Shown here: positions 7,884 through 15,177 of the stretch, piece after piece
How the letters are laid out: each line of letters starts with the position of its first letter
Position numbering within the stretch: position 1 is the first letter of the stretch
From: Hellea sp.
GTDB lineage: Bacteria; Pseudomonadota; Alphaproteobacteria; Caulobacterales; Maricaulaceae
Direction: 5' to 3'
NCBI GenBank assembly: GCA_020629875.1
Contig: JAHDCL010000019.1
Span: 1 to 37,740, forward strand
Length of the DNA: 37,740 nucleotides
Position numbers and translations under genes: made by a program
The notes under the pieces: generated by a model
What the model was told of the DNA's origin: nothing
Seen by the model: the letters and a program-made list of their open reading frames with translations, nothing else
Database searches by the model: none

Positions 7884-9610
7884 CCCAGCCCGCTAAATAA
7901 TGCGCGCTGTTTTAGGTTCAATCCTTTGGGCTTGCAGACCTTTACGCTGTCCTTGGACGGTTTAATCGTAAATTGGGCGATTTCATTGGCCTCATAATTT
8001 TGTGATTTCACGGTGGACATGGCCATCATCTTCACTGTGCCTTTGCTTGGGGTTAGGGCGAAATCAATATATCCATTATGCAGCGCATTATAGTAACGCG
8101 CATCCGGATTGCTCTGGGTGAGTAAGAGCGAGTAATCTGCCGTCGCTTCGCCTAGATAAGCGGTCAGCGTTTTAGAGGACACGGAGGTCGTAACACATTC
8201 TACGCCCACTTTTTCCCCTGTTTCCGTGGTCAAGTCATTTACCCAAAATTCATGCGCATCGCCCGTTAACACGACGATGTCCTTAAGGTCTTCAGCTATG
8301 AGGCGCTGGTAGAATTTTTCACGCGCTACCGGATATCCATCCCAACTATCGGGATAAACGGGTAGATTATATTTGGATAGGCTTACGCTGTCGCGTACGC
8401 CTGGCCAATCTTTCTCGATGACTTGCATCGCGTCTTCATCAATATAGGGCGTCATATCGGTCGTCAGAAGTCGGCCCATAATAACCTGATTGGCCATGAC
8501 GCGCCAAGGTGTTCCCTTATCCCTAGAGGATTTGAGGGTATCAATAATAAAATCAGTTTGGACCTCGCCTAACATTTCGCGGGAGGGATCACCGAGCGTC
8601 TCAGCTTTGAATTTATCAGCATTGCCTGCAGCTTTAATCTCGGCGTAATGGTTTTCCAGAATGAGAGGCTCAGCGCGAGCTTTGAGCCGCGTCTCGACGG
8701 TGACAAGCGTGAGTAAATCTCCCCAGTCATAGCTGCGGAAAATATCGGTGCGCACACGACCTTTGCGGGGTTCGCGGATAGGCATCCATTCATAATAAGC
8801 CCGCAATGCGGCTTGGGCGCGATCACCCCATTCGCCCTCACCGTCTTGGTGATTTTCTGCGCCGCCTTTCCAGCTATCATTGCTGGTTTCGTGATCATCC
8901 CAAATCGCAATCATGGGCATTTTAGCCGTCACGGCTTGTAAGCTAGCATCTGATCGATATTGACCATGACGCTGACGGTAATCGCCTAATGTGATGATCT
9001 CATGTTCTGGGACATGGCGGCGAGGAATTTTTATTTCCGAACCGCTGTCATAGACGCCGGCGCCATATTCATAATAATAATCGCCTAAATGTATAAAGGC
9101 ATCGAAATGGTCTTGCCGAGCAATATGGTCATAGGCGTTGAAATATCCGTGCTCCCAATTCGCGCATGAGACAACGGCAAAGCGCGCAGAATTTACCGCT
9201 CCGGCGGGCAGAGTTTTTGTTTGGCCAATAGGAGAGACCTCCTCCCCGATACGAAAACGATAATAATAAGGCTCATCCCCCTCTAATCCTGTCGCATCTA
9301 CTTTGACGGTCCAGTCGCGGGCGGCGTTCGTTGTAACGGTGCCGGAGGCTGAGAGCGATTTGAAATCGGAATCTTTGTCCATCTCCCAGATAACTTCTGC
9401 AGCGCCCGCTGTTGGATCATTGGGCGTAATTCGCGTCCAGAGGATAACAGCATCTGGCGTGGGATCGCCCGAGGCAATTCCGTGGGCGAAAGTTCCGCTG
9501 GCGACCTTCGGCTTAGCAGTGAGGGGTGTAGAGTCCGTAGGGGAGCAGGCAGCCGCTGTAGAGGCTGTCAACGCTCCTAAAATGCCCCGGCGCGTGATAG
9601 TGCTTTTCAT
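7880..9610 (-). CDS. phoD: PhoD-type alkaline phosphatase / phosphodiesterase, Tat-exported lipoprotein
   Basis: I place the start at 9610 (MKSTITRRGILGAL) rather than an in-frame ATG 18 bases upstream, because it gives a standard twin-arginine signal (TRRGIL) that ends in a lipobox-like TAAAC. The mature protein is about 550 residues. PhoD metal-binding segments are visible: SCANWEHGYFNAYDHIA, HLGDYYYEYGAG, AIWDDHETSND, and the late LTGDAHEFW. PhoD enzymes bind Fe3+ and Ca2+ and release phosphate from phosphomono- and diesters outside the cytoplasm, usually under phosphate limitation. No convincing Pho box was found in the short upstream gap. The upstream neighbour on the same strand is argF. 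The 3' end overlaps bolA by 4 bases. Confidence 0.9.
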   Translation of the reverse strand: MKSTITRRGILGALTASTAAACSPTDSTPLTAKPKVASGTFAHGIASGDPTPDAVILWTRITPNDPTAGAAEVIWEMDKDSDFKSLSASGTVTTNAARDWTVKVDATGLEGDEPYYYRFRIGEEVSPIGQTKTLPAGAVNSARFAVVSCANWEHGYFNAYDHIARQDHFDAFIHLGDYYYEYGAGVYDSGSEIKIPRRHVPEHEIITLGDYRQRHGQYRSDASLQAVTAKMPMIAIWDDHETSNDSWKGGAENHQDGEGEWGDRAQAALRAYYEWMPIREPRKGRVRTDIFRSYDWGDLLTLVTVETRLKARAEPLILENHYAEIKAAGNADKFKAETLGDPSREMLGEVQTDFIIDTLKSSRDKGTPWRVMANQVIMGRLLTTDMTPYIDEDAMQVIEKDWPGVRDSVSLSKYNLPVYPDSWDGYPVAREKFYQRLIAEDLKDIVVLTGDAHEFWVNDLTTETGEKVGVECVTTSVSSKTLTAYLGEATADYSLLLTQSNPDARYYNALHNGYIDFALTPSKGTVKMMAMSTVKSQNYEANEIAQFTIKPSKDSVKVCKPKGLNLKQRALFSGLG

Positions 9611-9678
9611 GGTTGGTTTCCATAACAATGGAACCGAGGTTTGTATATAGTCATCGTTTTTTGATTAGCTATGGTCAG

Positions 9679-9695
9679 AAAAAGGCTTAGGCCTT
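9679..9695 (-). terminator. Intrinsic terminator at the argF stop
   Basis: Read on the minus strand, AAGGC and GCCTT form a 5-base-pair stem around a CTAA loop and are followed by about five U residues. The loop contains the argF stop codon itself. It is compact and would separate argF from phoD transcription. Confidence 0.5.
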
Positions 9696-10616
9696 CAGGC
9701 ACCATCTTATCACCGCTTTTTGCGCGTGCAGTCGATTTTCCGCTTCATCAAATACAGCGCTCTGAGGGCCGTCTATGACGCTGGCCGATACTTCTTCGCC
9801 GCGATGGGCGGGCAGGCAATGAAGAAAGATCGCATTTTTGGCCGCCGCGTTCATGAGGGCATCATTGGCCTGATGGCTCATAAGGTCTTTGAGGCGTTGC
9901 TCTGCATCCGTATCACCCATGGAGACAAATGTATCTGCAATCACGACATCTGTATTTTCGCAGGCATTGAGCGGATTTGTGATCGTCTCAATTTTTGCGC
10001 CTCTCCCGCGCGCCGCTTCCACTATTTGGCCTGGTACGGTGTACCCGTCAGGGCAAGAGATCCGAAGCTTATAGCCGAACTTCGCTGCGGCATTGATGAA
10101 ACTCACGGCCACATTATTGCCATCACCCACCCAGGTCAGTGTCATGTCTTCTAAATTGCCGCCGCGTTCTTCAAGAGTTTGAAGGTCCGCCATGATTTGG
10201 CACGGGTGATTATAATCTGTCAGCCCGTTTATAACGGGAACATCTGAGTTATGGGCAAGCGTTGTCAGAGTGTCATGCTTATTGGCGCGAAGCATGATTC
10301 CGTCAACGAAGCGGGAGAGTACCTTTGCTGTGTCCTCAATGGTTTCGCCCCGTCCAATTTGCATATCACTGCTTGTCGCGGTGATAGAAGATCCGCCAAG
10401 CTGGCGCATGGCCATGTCAAAACTAAACCGCGTCCGCGTAGAAGACTTTTCAAAGATTAGGGCGAGCGTTTCGCCTTTAAACGGTGCATCGGCGTCGAGG
10501 TGACCCTTTGGCAACGCTTTCCGTGCGGATTTAATCCGGTGGGCTTCATTCAAAATAGAACGGAGCTCTGAGGCTTCAATGTCAGCTAGTGATAAGAAAT
10601 GTTTCGGATTGGACAT
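9687..10616 (-). CDS. argF: Ornithine carbamoyltransferase
   Basis: 309 residues, the usual length. It joins carbamoyl phosphate and ornithine to give citrulline in arginine biosynthesis, in the cytoplasm. Diagnostic segments are [13 protein letters not shown] (carbamoyl-phosphate loop), [31 protein letters not shown] and [13 protein letters not shown] near the C-terminus, whose cysteine contacts ornithine. The opening [18 protein letters not shown] supports the start. In many alphaproteobacteria argD directly precedes argF; here argD is upstream on the same strand, but a urcA-like gene on the opposite strand lies between them, so argF should have its own promoter in 10617-10935. Confidence 0.96.
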   Translation of the reverse strand: MSNPKHFLSLADIEASELRSILNEAHRIKSARKALPKGHLDADAPFKGETLALIFEKSSTRTRFSFDMAMRQLGGSSITATSSDMQIGRGETIEDTAKVLSRFVDGIMLRANKHDTLTTLAHNSDVPVINGLTDYNHPCQIMADLQTLEERGGNLEDMTLTWVGDGNNVAVSFINAAAKFGYKLRISCPDGYTVPGQIVEAARGRGAKIETITNPLNACENTDVVIADTFVSMGDTDAEQRLKDLMSHQANDALMNAAAKNAIFLHCLPAHRGEEVSASVIDGPQSAVFDEAENRLHAQKAVIRWCLKA

Positions 10617-10937
10617 GACTTCCCCTCAAACCAAAGAGAGCGCAATACAGAAAAGAGTTGGATTTTTCCAGCAAAATATTTCGGCAAATGCCCTTTTGAA
10701 CCTGCTTAAATGCCCAAAATGGACAAGTTTTGGGAATTTTGCTTTGCTCTCAGCCCCCGCCTTGGGTTCTGAGTGAGCTCTATTTTCGACGCGTTTAATT
10801 CGCTGTGCAGTAAGGCTGGAAACAATATTTATGCAAAGCGCTCATATTCAGCGTCAATCATTGGGCAAATTTGTGCGGAATGAGCCTCGGCGTTGAATTT
10901 GGTAGCTAAGCAGCGAGGAGAGGCAGAAAGGGGAGGT
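10617..10937. other. Intergenic region between argF and the urcA-like gene (divergent promoters)
   Basis: About 320 bases with no credible gene; reading frames here are short and unlike neighbouring proteins. It must hold the argF promoter (minus) and the promoter of the urcA-like gene (plus). The one clear symmetric element is CCCAAAA (10713-10719) with TTTTGGG (10728-10734), a 7-base dyad around 8 bases that could be an operator for argF. I could not identify a convincing ArgR box or a strong -35/-10 pair. Confidence 0.5.
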
Positions 10938-10994
10938 GCGAGATGGAAACATCTTGCGTCAGCCGCAGATGCGGCAAGGCTGCAACCTTGCCGC
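10938..10994 (+). promoter_or_regulatory. Structured 5' leader of the urcA-like gene (three hairpins, two mutually exclusive)
   Basis: Three elements lie in tandem 38-95 bases before the start codon. (1) GCGAGATG and CATCTTGC pair around a GAAA tetraloop (10938-10957). (2) GCCGC (10962-10966) pairs with GCGGC (10971-10975) around AGAT. (3) GCGGCAAGG (10971-10979) pairs perfectly with CCTTGCCGC (10986-10994) around CTGCAA. Elements 2 and 3 compete for bases 10971-10975, so the RNA could switch between two folds. I do not recognise a known riboswitch class. There is no U tract, so control of translation or RNA stability is more likely than termination. Confidence 0.5.
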
Positions 10995-11031
10995 GTGTGT
11001 TAATACAAGCATTATAAGAAAGGACCCTACA

Positions 11032-11415
11032 ATGCTTATTAAACACCCAAATTATGTGACGTCCAAAACGCGTTCTGTCAAGTTTATGGCCGCTCTGGCA
11101 CTCGCCTCTGCTGCACTAACTGTTGCGCCTATCACCGCGCAGGCAAGCCCGAACTTGGGTAGCATTCAGACAACCGAGTATTCTGCCAAATTCAAACTTG
11201 CGATGTTTCAAGACCAAGCGGGAATTCAGCAGGTATACACATCCTTACGAGAAAAAGCTGAAAAAGCTTGTAAAATTGGTACAGCTGTCAACTCTGAGGG
11301 CGAAATCATGTCTAAATCGGAATGCGCTGATGATCTCTTGAGCCAATTTATCGAAAGTGCGGATGTCTCCGTTCTGACGGCATATCACATGGATCAAGAA
11401 AAGATGGGCGGATAG
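11032..11415 (+). CDS. UrcA-family secreted protein
   Basis: 127 residues from the ATG at 11032, which is preceded by AAGGA at a suitable distance; a longer in-frame reading from 10936 would run through the leader hairpins and lacks a signal. The N-terminus has a Sec signal peptide (basic TSKTRSVKF, then a hydrophobic core, then PITAQA). The mature part fits the short UrcA pattern of Caulobacterales and Sphingomonadales: an opening strand TTEYSAKFKLAM, a helix TSLREKAEKACKIG and a second cysteine in SKSECADDLL, with the two cysteines probably forming a disulfide. Function of the family is unknown; periplasmic location is expected. It sits between argD and argF on the opposite strand. Confidence 0.75.
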   Translation: MLIKHPNYVTSKTRSVKFMAALALASAALTVAPITAQASPNLGSIQTTEYSAKFKLAMFQDQAGIQQVYTSLREKAEKACKIGTAVNSEGEIMSKSECADDLLSQFIESADVSVLTAYHMDQEKMGG

Positions 11416-11445
11416 ACCTGACAATCTATTTTACCCTTTTCCCCT

Positions 11446-12642
11446 TTAAGCATCATCTAATTTCTGCGCGTCCTTGAAACAGGCGCGCAGAATATTTACC
11501 GCCTCCCGTACATGATCCTCGGTAATTATCAGTGGCGGGGCCAAGCGCAGAACATTATCTCCAGCACTTCCGCCCAGTAATTTCCGATCCAACATTAATT
11601 TACGGACCTCTATAGCTGGTTTCTTAAGTTGCATGCCGCAAAGAAGACCTTTCCCCCGAATTTCACTGACGACATCTGGAAACTCATCTTTGAGACTTTC
11701 AAATTGTTGTTTGAGGAAGTTCGAGACCCGCTCCACTTGCTCAAGAAATTCAGGTTTGGAAATCTCGTCCCAAACGGCATTGCCAACAGCTGTCGCTAAT
11801 GGGTTGCCGCCATAGGTGGAGCCATGAGTCCCAGGAACCATGCCGGATGCCGCCTCTTCGGTGGCGATACAGGCGCCAAGCGGGAAGCCCCCGCCCACGC
11901 CCTTGGCAACGGCCATAATATCAGGCTCAGCGCCTTCGGCCCATTGATGGGCAAAGAGTTTACCCGTTCGGCCCGCGCCGCATTGAACTTCGTCATAAAT
12001 GAGTAGAATTCCCTTTTCATCGCAGAGCTCACGCAATCCGCGCAAGCACACTTCTGGGAGGGGACGAAGGCCGCCTTCGCCTTGAACGGGCTCTACGAGG
12101 ATGGCCGCTGTCGTGTCGGAAATAGCGTCTTTCAAGGCATCATGGTCTCCAAAGGGCAGGTGAACAAAGCCTGGAAGAGCAGGGCCAAAGCCTTTGAGAT
12201 ATTTGGGGTTCCCGCCGGCATTAATGGTCGCAAAGGTTCGGCCGTGAAAAGCTCCTTGGAAGGTGATAATATCAAAACGCTCTGGCTGACCATTATCATA
12301 GTGGAATTTGCGCGCGGTTTTCATCGCGCATTCAATCGCTTCTGCGCCTGAATTGGTAAAGAAGACCTTTTCCGCGAAGGGGAGGGCATCGCAATATTTC
12401 TTGGCGAGTTTTTTTGCCTCGGTAAGCTGGAACATTCCAGAGAGGTGCCAAACCTTATTCGCTTGCTCTATGAGCGCGGCCTTTGGCGCTGGATGATTAT
12501 GGCCCAAGCAATTGACCGAAATGCCAGCAATAAAATCGAGATACTTATCTCCGTTTTCAGTGTAGAGGTAAGCTCCTTCGCCGCGCACAAATTCCTGCGC
12601 AGGTGGCTTGTACGTATTATAGAGGTGGTCGCCTTCGGCCAT
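11446..12642 (-). CDS. argD: Acetylornithine aminotransferase
   Basis: 398 residues, the usual length. This PLP enzyme interconverts N-acetylornithine and N-acetylglutamate semialdehyde in arginine synthesis and in many bacteria also serves in lysine synthesis. Seen in the sequence: GISVNCLGHNHP near the N-terminus, FFTNSGAEAIECAMK for the phosphate site, FHGRTFATI, IYDEVQCGAGRTGKLF with the cofactor-binding aspartate, and AVAKGVGGGFPLGA with the aldimine lysine. It starts 11 bases after the ABC permease stop, so the two are likely cotranscribed. Its stop faces the urcA-like gene at a distance of 30 bases. Confidence 0.95.
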   Translation of the reverse strand: MAEGDHLYNTYKPPAQEFVRGEGAYLYTENGDKYLDFIAGISVNCLGHNHPAPKAALIEQANKVWHLSGMFQLTEAKKLAKKYCDALPFAEKVFFTNSGAEAIECAMKTARKFHYDNGQPERFDIITFQGAFHGRTFATINAGGNPKYLKGFGPALPGFVHLPFGDHDALKDAISDTTAAILVEPVQGEGGLRPLPEVCLRGLRELCDEKGILLIYDEVQCGAGRTGKLFAHQWAEGAEPDIMAVAKGVGGGFPLGACIATEEAASGMVPGTHGSTYGGNPLATAVGNAVWDEISKPEFLEQVERVSNFLKQQFESLKDEFPDVVSEIRGKGLLCGMQLKKPAIEVRKLMLDRKLLGGSAGDNVLRLAPPLIITEDHVREAVNILRACFKDAQKLDDA

Positions 12643-12653
12643 GATAGTTGTCC

Positions 12654-13469
12654 TTATGATTTAATCCGCCAGCCTGACTTTAATACGCTCAGGACAGCTG
12701 AAAAAAGAATGATATTGATTATTGTGGTGACAATGACACCTGTCATGATTGACCCATCAGCGGCGCCGGTGAAGCCGTAGCGAAATCCGTCAATTAGATA
12801 AAAGAGTGGGTTAAATAGTATGAGTTTTTGAAAAGTCGCGGGGAGGACGTCGATTGAATAAAATGTCCCCGAGAGAAAGGAGAGCGGCAAGATAATGAAT
12901 TGATTGACCACGGCAAGCTGGTCAAACTTCTCCGCCCAGACACCTGAGAGCACACCCACCATGCCCATCATAAAGGCTGCGGAAATCCCAAAAAATAGAA
13001 CGGCCCAAAAATGGGAAGGGATCATAGGCGTGAAAAAGCTCAAAGCGATTGACGTCACAAGCGCGACCAAGACACCGCGTGTGGCGGCGCCACTAATCCA
13101 GCCCAACGCTAGTTCAAAATAAGATAGCGGAGGCATAAGAACATCGGTGATGCTGCCCATCATTTTCCCGGTCATGATTGAGGAGGAGCTATTGGCGGCG
13201 GCATTATTCAGAATACCCAACATCACGAGGCCTGGCGCTAGGAATGCCATAAATTCTTCGGGGTTGGGGCGCAGCGCCGAAAATGCGAGCACAAAAACGG
13301 TCATATAAAGAAGATTAGAGATAACAGGCGCCAGCAGTGTTTGCGGCCCGACTTTCAAAAAACGCCTGACTTCTTTTTTATATAGCGTTGCAAGCCCCAT
13401 CCAATTGATGATGCCAAAATCGCGAAGGACGGGCGGGTTATCTGATTTCAAGCTTTGCATATCGCTCAT
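12654..13469 (-). CDS. ABC-2 type transporter permease (YadH-like)
   Basis: 271 residues with about six hydrophobic spans and the ABC-2 family core: LAPGLVMLGILNNAAANSSS, the amphipathic GKMMGSITDVLMPPLSYFE, and FLSGTFYSIDVLP near the fifth span. Such permeases dimerise and work with a separate ATPase to export lipids, polysaccharides or drugs. No ATPase gene is next to it: the downstream gene is argD (11 bases), and upstream is the gcrA promoter region. The partner must be encoded elsewhere, or the order in this genome has been rearranged. The substrate cannot be inferred. Confidence 0.88.
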   Translation of the reverse strand: MSDMQSLKSDNPPVLRDFGIINWMGLATLYKKEVRRFLKVGPQTLLAPVISNLLYMTVFVLAFSALRPNPEEFMAFLAPGLVMLGILNNAAANSSSSIMTGKMMGSITDVLMPPLSYFELALGWISGAATRGVLVALVTSIALSFFTPMIPSHFWAVLFFGISAAFMMGMVGVLSGVWAEKFDQLAVVNQFIILPLSFLSGTFYSIDVLPATFQKLILFNPLFYLIDGFRYGFTGAADGSIMTGVIVTTIINIILFSAVLSVLKSGWRIKS

Positions 13470-13587
13470 TGTGATCTCTTATGTCTTATGCTCGGCGTAA
13501 CATGAGCCCCTTTGCAAGCCAAGCCTAAGGATGCCCGCTTTTGAGGTATATTTTTCCTCAGCTATATTGCCCCTAGATGTTGAATCC

Positions 13588-13596
13588 TGTGGATAG
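13588..13596 (-). promoter_or_regulatory. DnaA-box-like site upstream of gcrA
   Basis: TGTGGATAG on the plus strand reads CTATCCACA on the minus strand, one mismatch from the DnaA consensus TTATNCACA. In Caulobacter DnaA activates gcrA transcription, which makes the position meaningful, but a single 8-of-9 match is weak evidence. Confidence 0.4.
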
Positions 13597-13638
13597 GTTG
13601 GAAACTTTATCTTGTGGTTTTTCACAAAACCGTTACAT

Positions 13639-13704
13639 TATGTTGTGTCAGGAAGTGAGGGGGCCTTACCGCCAGACACAACATATAGTGCCAGCAAATG
13701 GCAC
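13639..13704 (+). promoter_or_regulatory. Two strong hairpins in the gcrA leader
   Basis: TATGTTGTGTC (13639-13649) pairs perfectly with GACACAACATA (13675-13685), an 11-base stem. Inside it GTGAGG (13655-13660) pairs with CCTTAC (13664-13669) including one G-U pair. Three bases later GTGCCA (13688-13693) pairs with TGGCAC (13699-13704) around GCAAA. Together they could form a long interrupted hairpin plus a short one in the 5' untranslated RNA of gcrA, or a small RNA of their own. Confidence 0.5.
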
Positions 13705-13722
13705 ATTGGTGAATAATATTTC

Positions 13723-13745
13723 GAATGGGCGTTCAGCCCGTTTTT
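13723..13745 (+). terminator. Terminator-like hairpin just upstream of gcrA (possible attenuator)
   Basis: GGGC (13727-13730) pairs with GCCC (13736-13739) around GTTCA, extended outward by A-T and G-T pairs, and is followed by five T residues at 13741-13745. It ends 25 bases before the gcrA start codon. The stem is short, so termination would be partial. It may end the leader as an attenuator or as the 3' end of a short RNA. Confidence 0.4.
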
Positions 13746-13770
13746 GATTCCAGAGAAGGGGAATTCCGTC

Positions 13771-14295
13771 ATGGCATGGACCGAAGATCGTGTAGAAGTT
13801 TTGACCAAATTATGGGCCGAGGGTCTTTCTGCTAGCCAAATCGCAAAGCAACTTGGCGGCGTCACCCGAAATGCCGTGATAGGTAAAGTGCACCGCTTAG
13901 GTCTTTCCGGCCGTGCCAAACCTTCCAATCCATCTAAAAAGGCAGCCCGCGCCAAGCGCCCGGCTACGCCCAGAGCGCGAACAACCCGCGCGCCTTCCGC
14001 GCCGCGTAAACCTCGTCCGGCTGTCGCTGCCGCTCCGCCCCCGCCGCCACCAATTGAAGCCAAGCCTATGGCAAATGGTGAATTCGCCACGATTCTGACA
14101 ATCCGTGATCACATGTGTAAATGGCCCATTGGCGATCCGAGCACATCAGAATTTCGTTTTTGCGGCCGTAAGACAGAAGATAAAGACGAGCCTTACTGCA
14201 CCGCGCATAGCCGCGTCGCTTACCAACCGTCACGTCGCCGCGGCGGAGGTGTTCGCGCGCTCGGACCTAATCCGACACGTCGCCGCCTAAAATAG
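13771..14295 (+). CDS. gcrA: GcrA cell-cycle regulator
   Basis: 174 residues from the ATG at 13771, preceded by GAAGGGGAA; an in-frame ATG 27 bases upstream is less likely because the family starts with MAWTEDRVE as seen here. The N-terminal helix-turn-helix (about 1-48) has the signature WAEGLSASQIAKQLGG and TRNAVIGKVHRLGLSGR. A basic Ala/Pro-rich linker (50-105) contains a PPPPPP tract. The C-terminal domain has the conserved CKWPIGDP, FRFCGR and YCTAHSRVAY, with cysteines and a histidine spaced like a metal-binding module. GcrA binds sigma70 RNA polymerase and promotes transcription at CcrM-methylated GANTC promoters, controlling cell division genes in Caulobacterales and Hyphomonadaceae. 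Confidence 0.96.
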   Translation: MAWTEDRVEVLTKLWAEGLSASQIAKQLGGVTRNAVIGKVHRLGLSGRAKPSNPSKKAARAKRPATPRARTTRAPSAPRKPRPAVAAAPPPPPPIEAKPMANGEFATILTIRDHMCKWPIGDPSTSEFRFCGRKTEDKDEPYCTAHSRVAYQPSRRRGGGVRALGPNPTRRRLK

Positions 14296-14310
14296 GCGCG
14301 ATAAATTTTC

Positions 14311-14342
14311 AGGGTTTGACATAACGTAAATTGTCAAACCCT
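14311..14342. repeat. Perfect 11-base inverted repeat between gcrA and the CitE-like gene
   Basis: AGGGTTTGACA (14311-14321) and TGTCAAACCCT (14332-14342) are exact reverse complements around a 10-base AT-rich spacer. No T tract follows on either strand. It may be a gcrA terminator lacking a U run, an mRNA stabiliser, or an operator controlling the lyase gene that starts 16 bases later. Confidence 0.6.
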
Positions 14343-14358
14343 TCAGAGCGAATATAGT

Positions 14359-15177
14359 ATGTTTATGACACATTACCGCTCTCAACTCTTTGTTCCCGGA
14401 AATCGCCCTGACCGCTTTGAAAAAGCCTGCCAAGCTGGCGCCGACCTTGTCTGTATTGATTTGGAAGACGCGGTTGGGCCATCCGAAAAAGAGCGGGCCC
14501 GCCAAGATGTATTGGATTGGCTGACAAAGACCGAGCACAAACATGTCTCTCTGCGCATAAATGGTGTGGATACGCCGGAGGGGAGGGCTGATATTGCAGC
14601 GCTGCAGAAATGCGATCTGACCCTGCCATTTATTATGATTCCCAAGGTCGCGTCCAAATCTGAACTAAATGTTTTGGATGCTGCGCTGGCGGATAAGCTC
14701 GGAACATTTATTGCGATAATTGAGAGCGCCGAGGGGCTGATAAATTGCGAAGACATATTCTCCCATGACCGTGTTACCATGGGGATGTATGGGGCGATTG
14801 ACTACGCGGGCGATGTTGATTGTGACCTGAGTTGGGAAACCCATCTCTTTGCGCGCTCGCGTCTTGTCATGGCCGCAAATGTTTTTGATGTTCAGCTTTT
14901 CGATGTGCCGCATATAAAAGTGCGCGATCTTGACGATTGTGAAGCAACAACCCGCCAAGCTAAAGCGCTTGGTATTCATGCGCGCTCTGCCATTCATCCC
15001 GCGCAAATTGAGCGTATTCATGCAGCACTTGCGCCCAGTGATGAAGAAGTCGCCTATGCTGAAAAAGTAATTGCAGCTGATAAAGCTGCAAATGGCAATG
15101 TGGTTTTACTCGACGGGAAATTTATCGAAGCACCTGTGGTGAAAAAGGCGCAGCGTATTTTGGCCTATCGCGGATAA
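14359..15177 (+). CDS. CitE-like CoA ester lyase (HpcH/HpaI aldolase / citrate lyase beta family)
   Basis: 272 residues. The N-terminus RSQLFVPGNRPDRFEKA and VCIDLEDAVGPSEKERAR are hallmarks of the CitE/malyl-CoA lyase family, with the Mg2+-binding glutamate/aspartate pair. Further conserved pieces are LRINGVDTPEGRADI, IAIIESAEGLINCE, MGMYGAIDYAGDVDCDLSWE and ALGIHARSAIHPAQIERI. These enzymes cleave or hydrolyse CoA esters such as malyl-CoA, citramalyl-CoA or citryl-CoA, or act as thioesterases. No citrate lyase alpha or gamma gene is nearby, so a stand-alone lyase or thioesterase is more likely than citrate lyase. The start could also be the ATG 6 bases later; neither has a strong ribosome site. 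The 3' end overlaps the convergent serine hydrolase gene by 13 bases. Confidence 0.88.
   Translation: MFMTHYRSQLFVPGNRPDRFEKACQAGADLVCIDLEDAVGPSEKERARQDVLDWLTKTEHKHVSLRINGVDTPEGRADIAALQKCDLTLPFIMIPKVASKSELNVLDAALADKLGTFIAIIESAEGLINCEDIFSHDRVTMGMYGAIDYAGDVDCDLSWETHLFARSRLVMAANVFDVQLFDVPHIKVRDLDDCEATTRQAKALGIHARSAIHPAQIERIHAALAPSDEEVAYAEKVIAADKAANGNVVLLDGKFIEAPVVKKAQRILAYRG

Larger units (their letters stand above)
13470..13770. other. Divergent regulatory region between the permease gene and gcrA
   Basis: About 300 bases without a gene. It contains a weak -35/-10-like pair on the plus strand (TTGAGG at 13541, TATATT at 13563, 16 bases apart), a DnaA-box-like 9-mer, two GANTC sites (GAATC at 13582-13586 and GATTC at 13746-13750) and a run of three hairpins. 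GANTC is the target of CcrM methylation, which GcrA reads in Caulobacter relatives. I saw no CtrA half-site pair TTAA-N7-TTAA. Confidence 0.5.

Noticed and set aside
10936-11031. N-terminal extension of the urcA-like protein from an ATG at 10943-10945 or an alternative start at 10936
   Set aside because: It would translate through the hairpin leader, has no good ribosome site and removes the signal peptide from the N-terminus.
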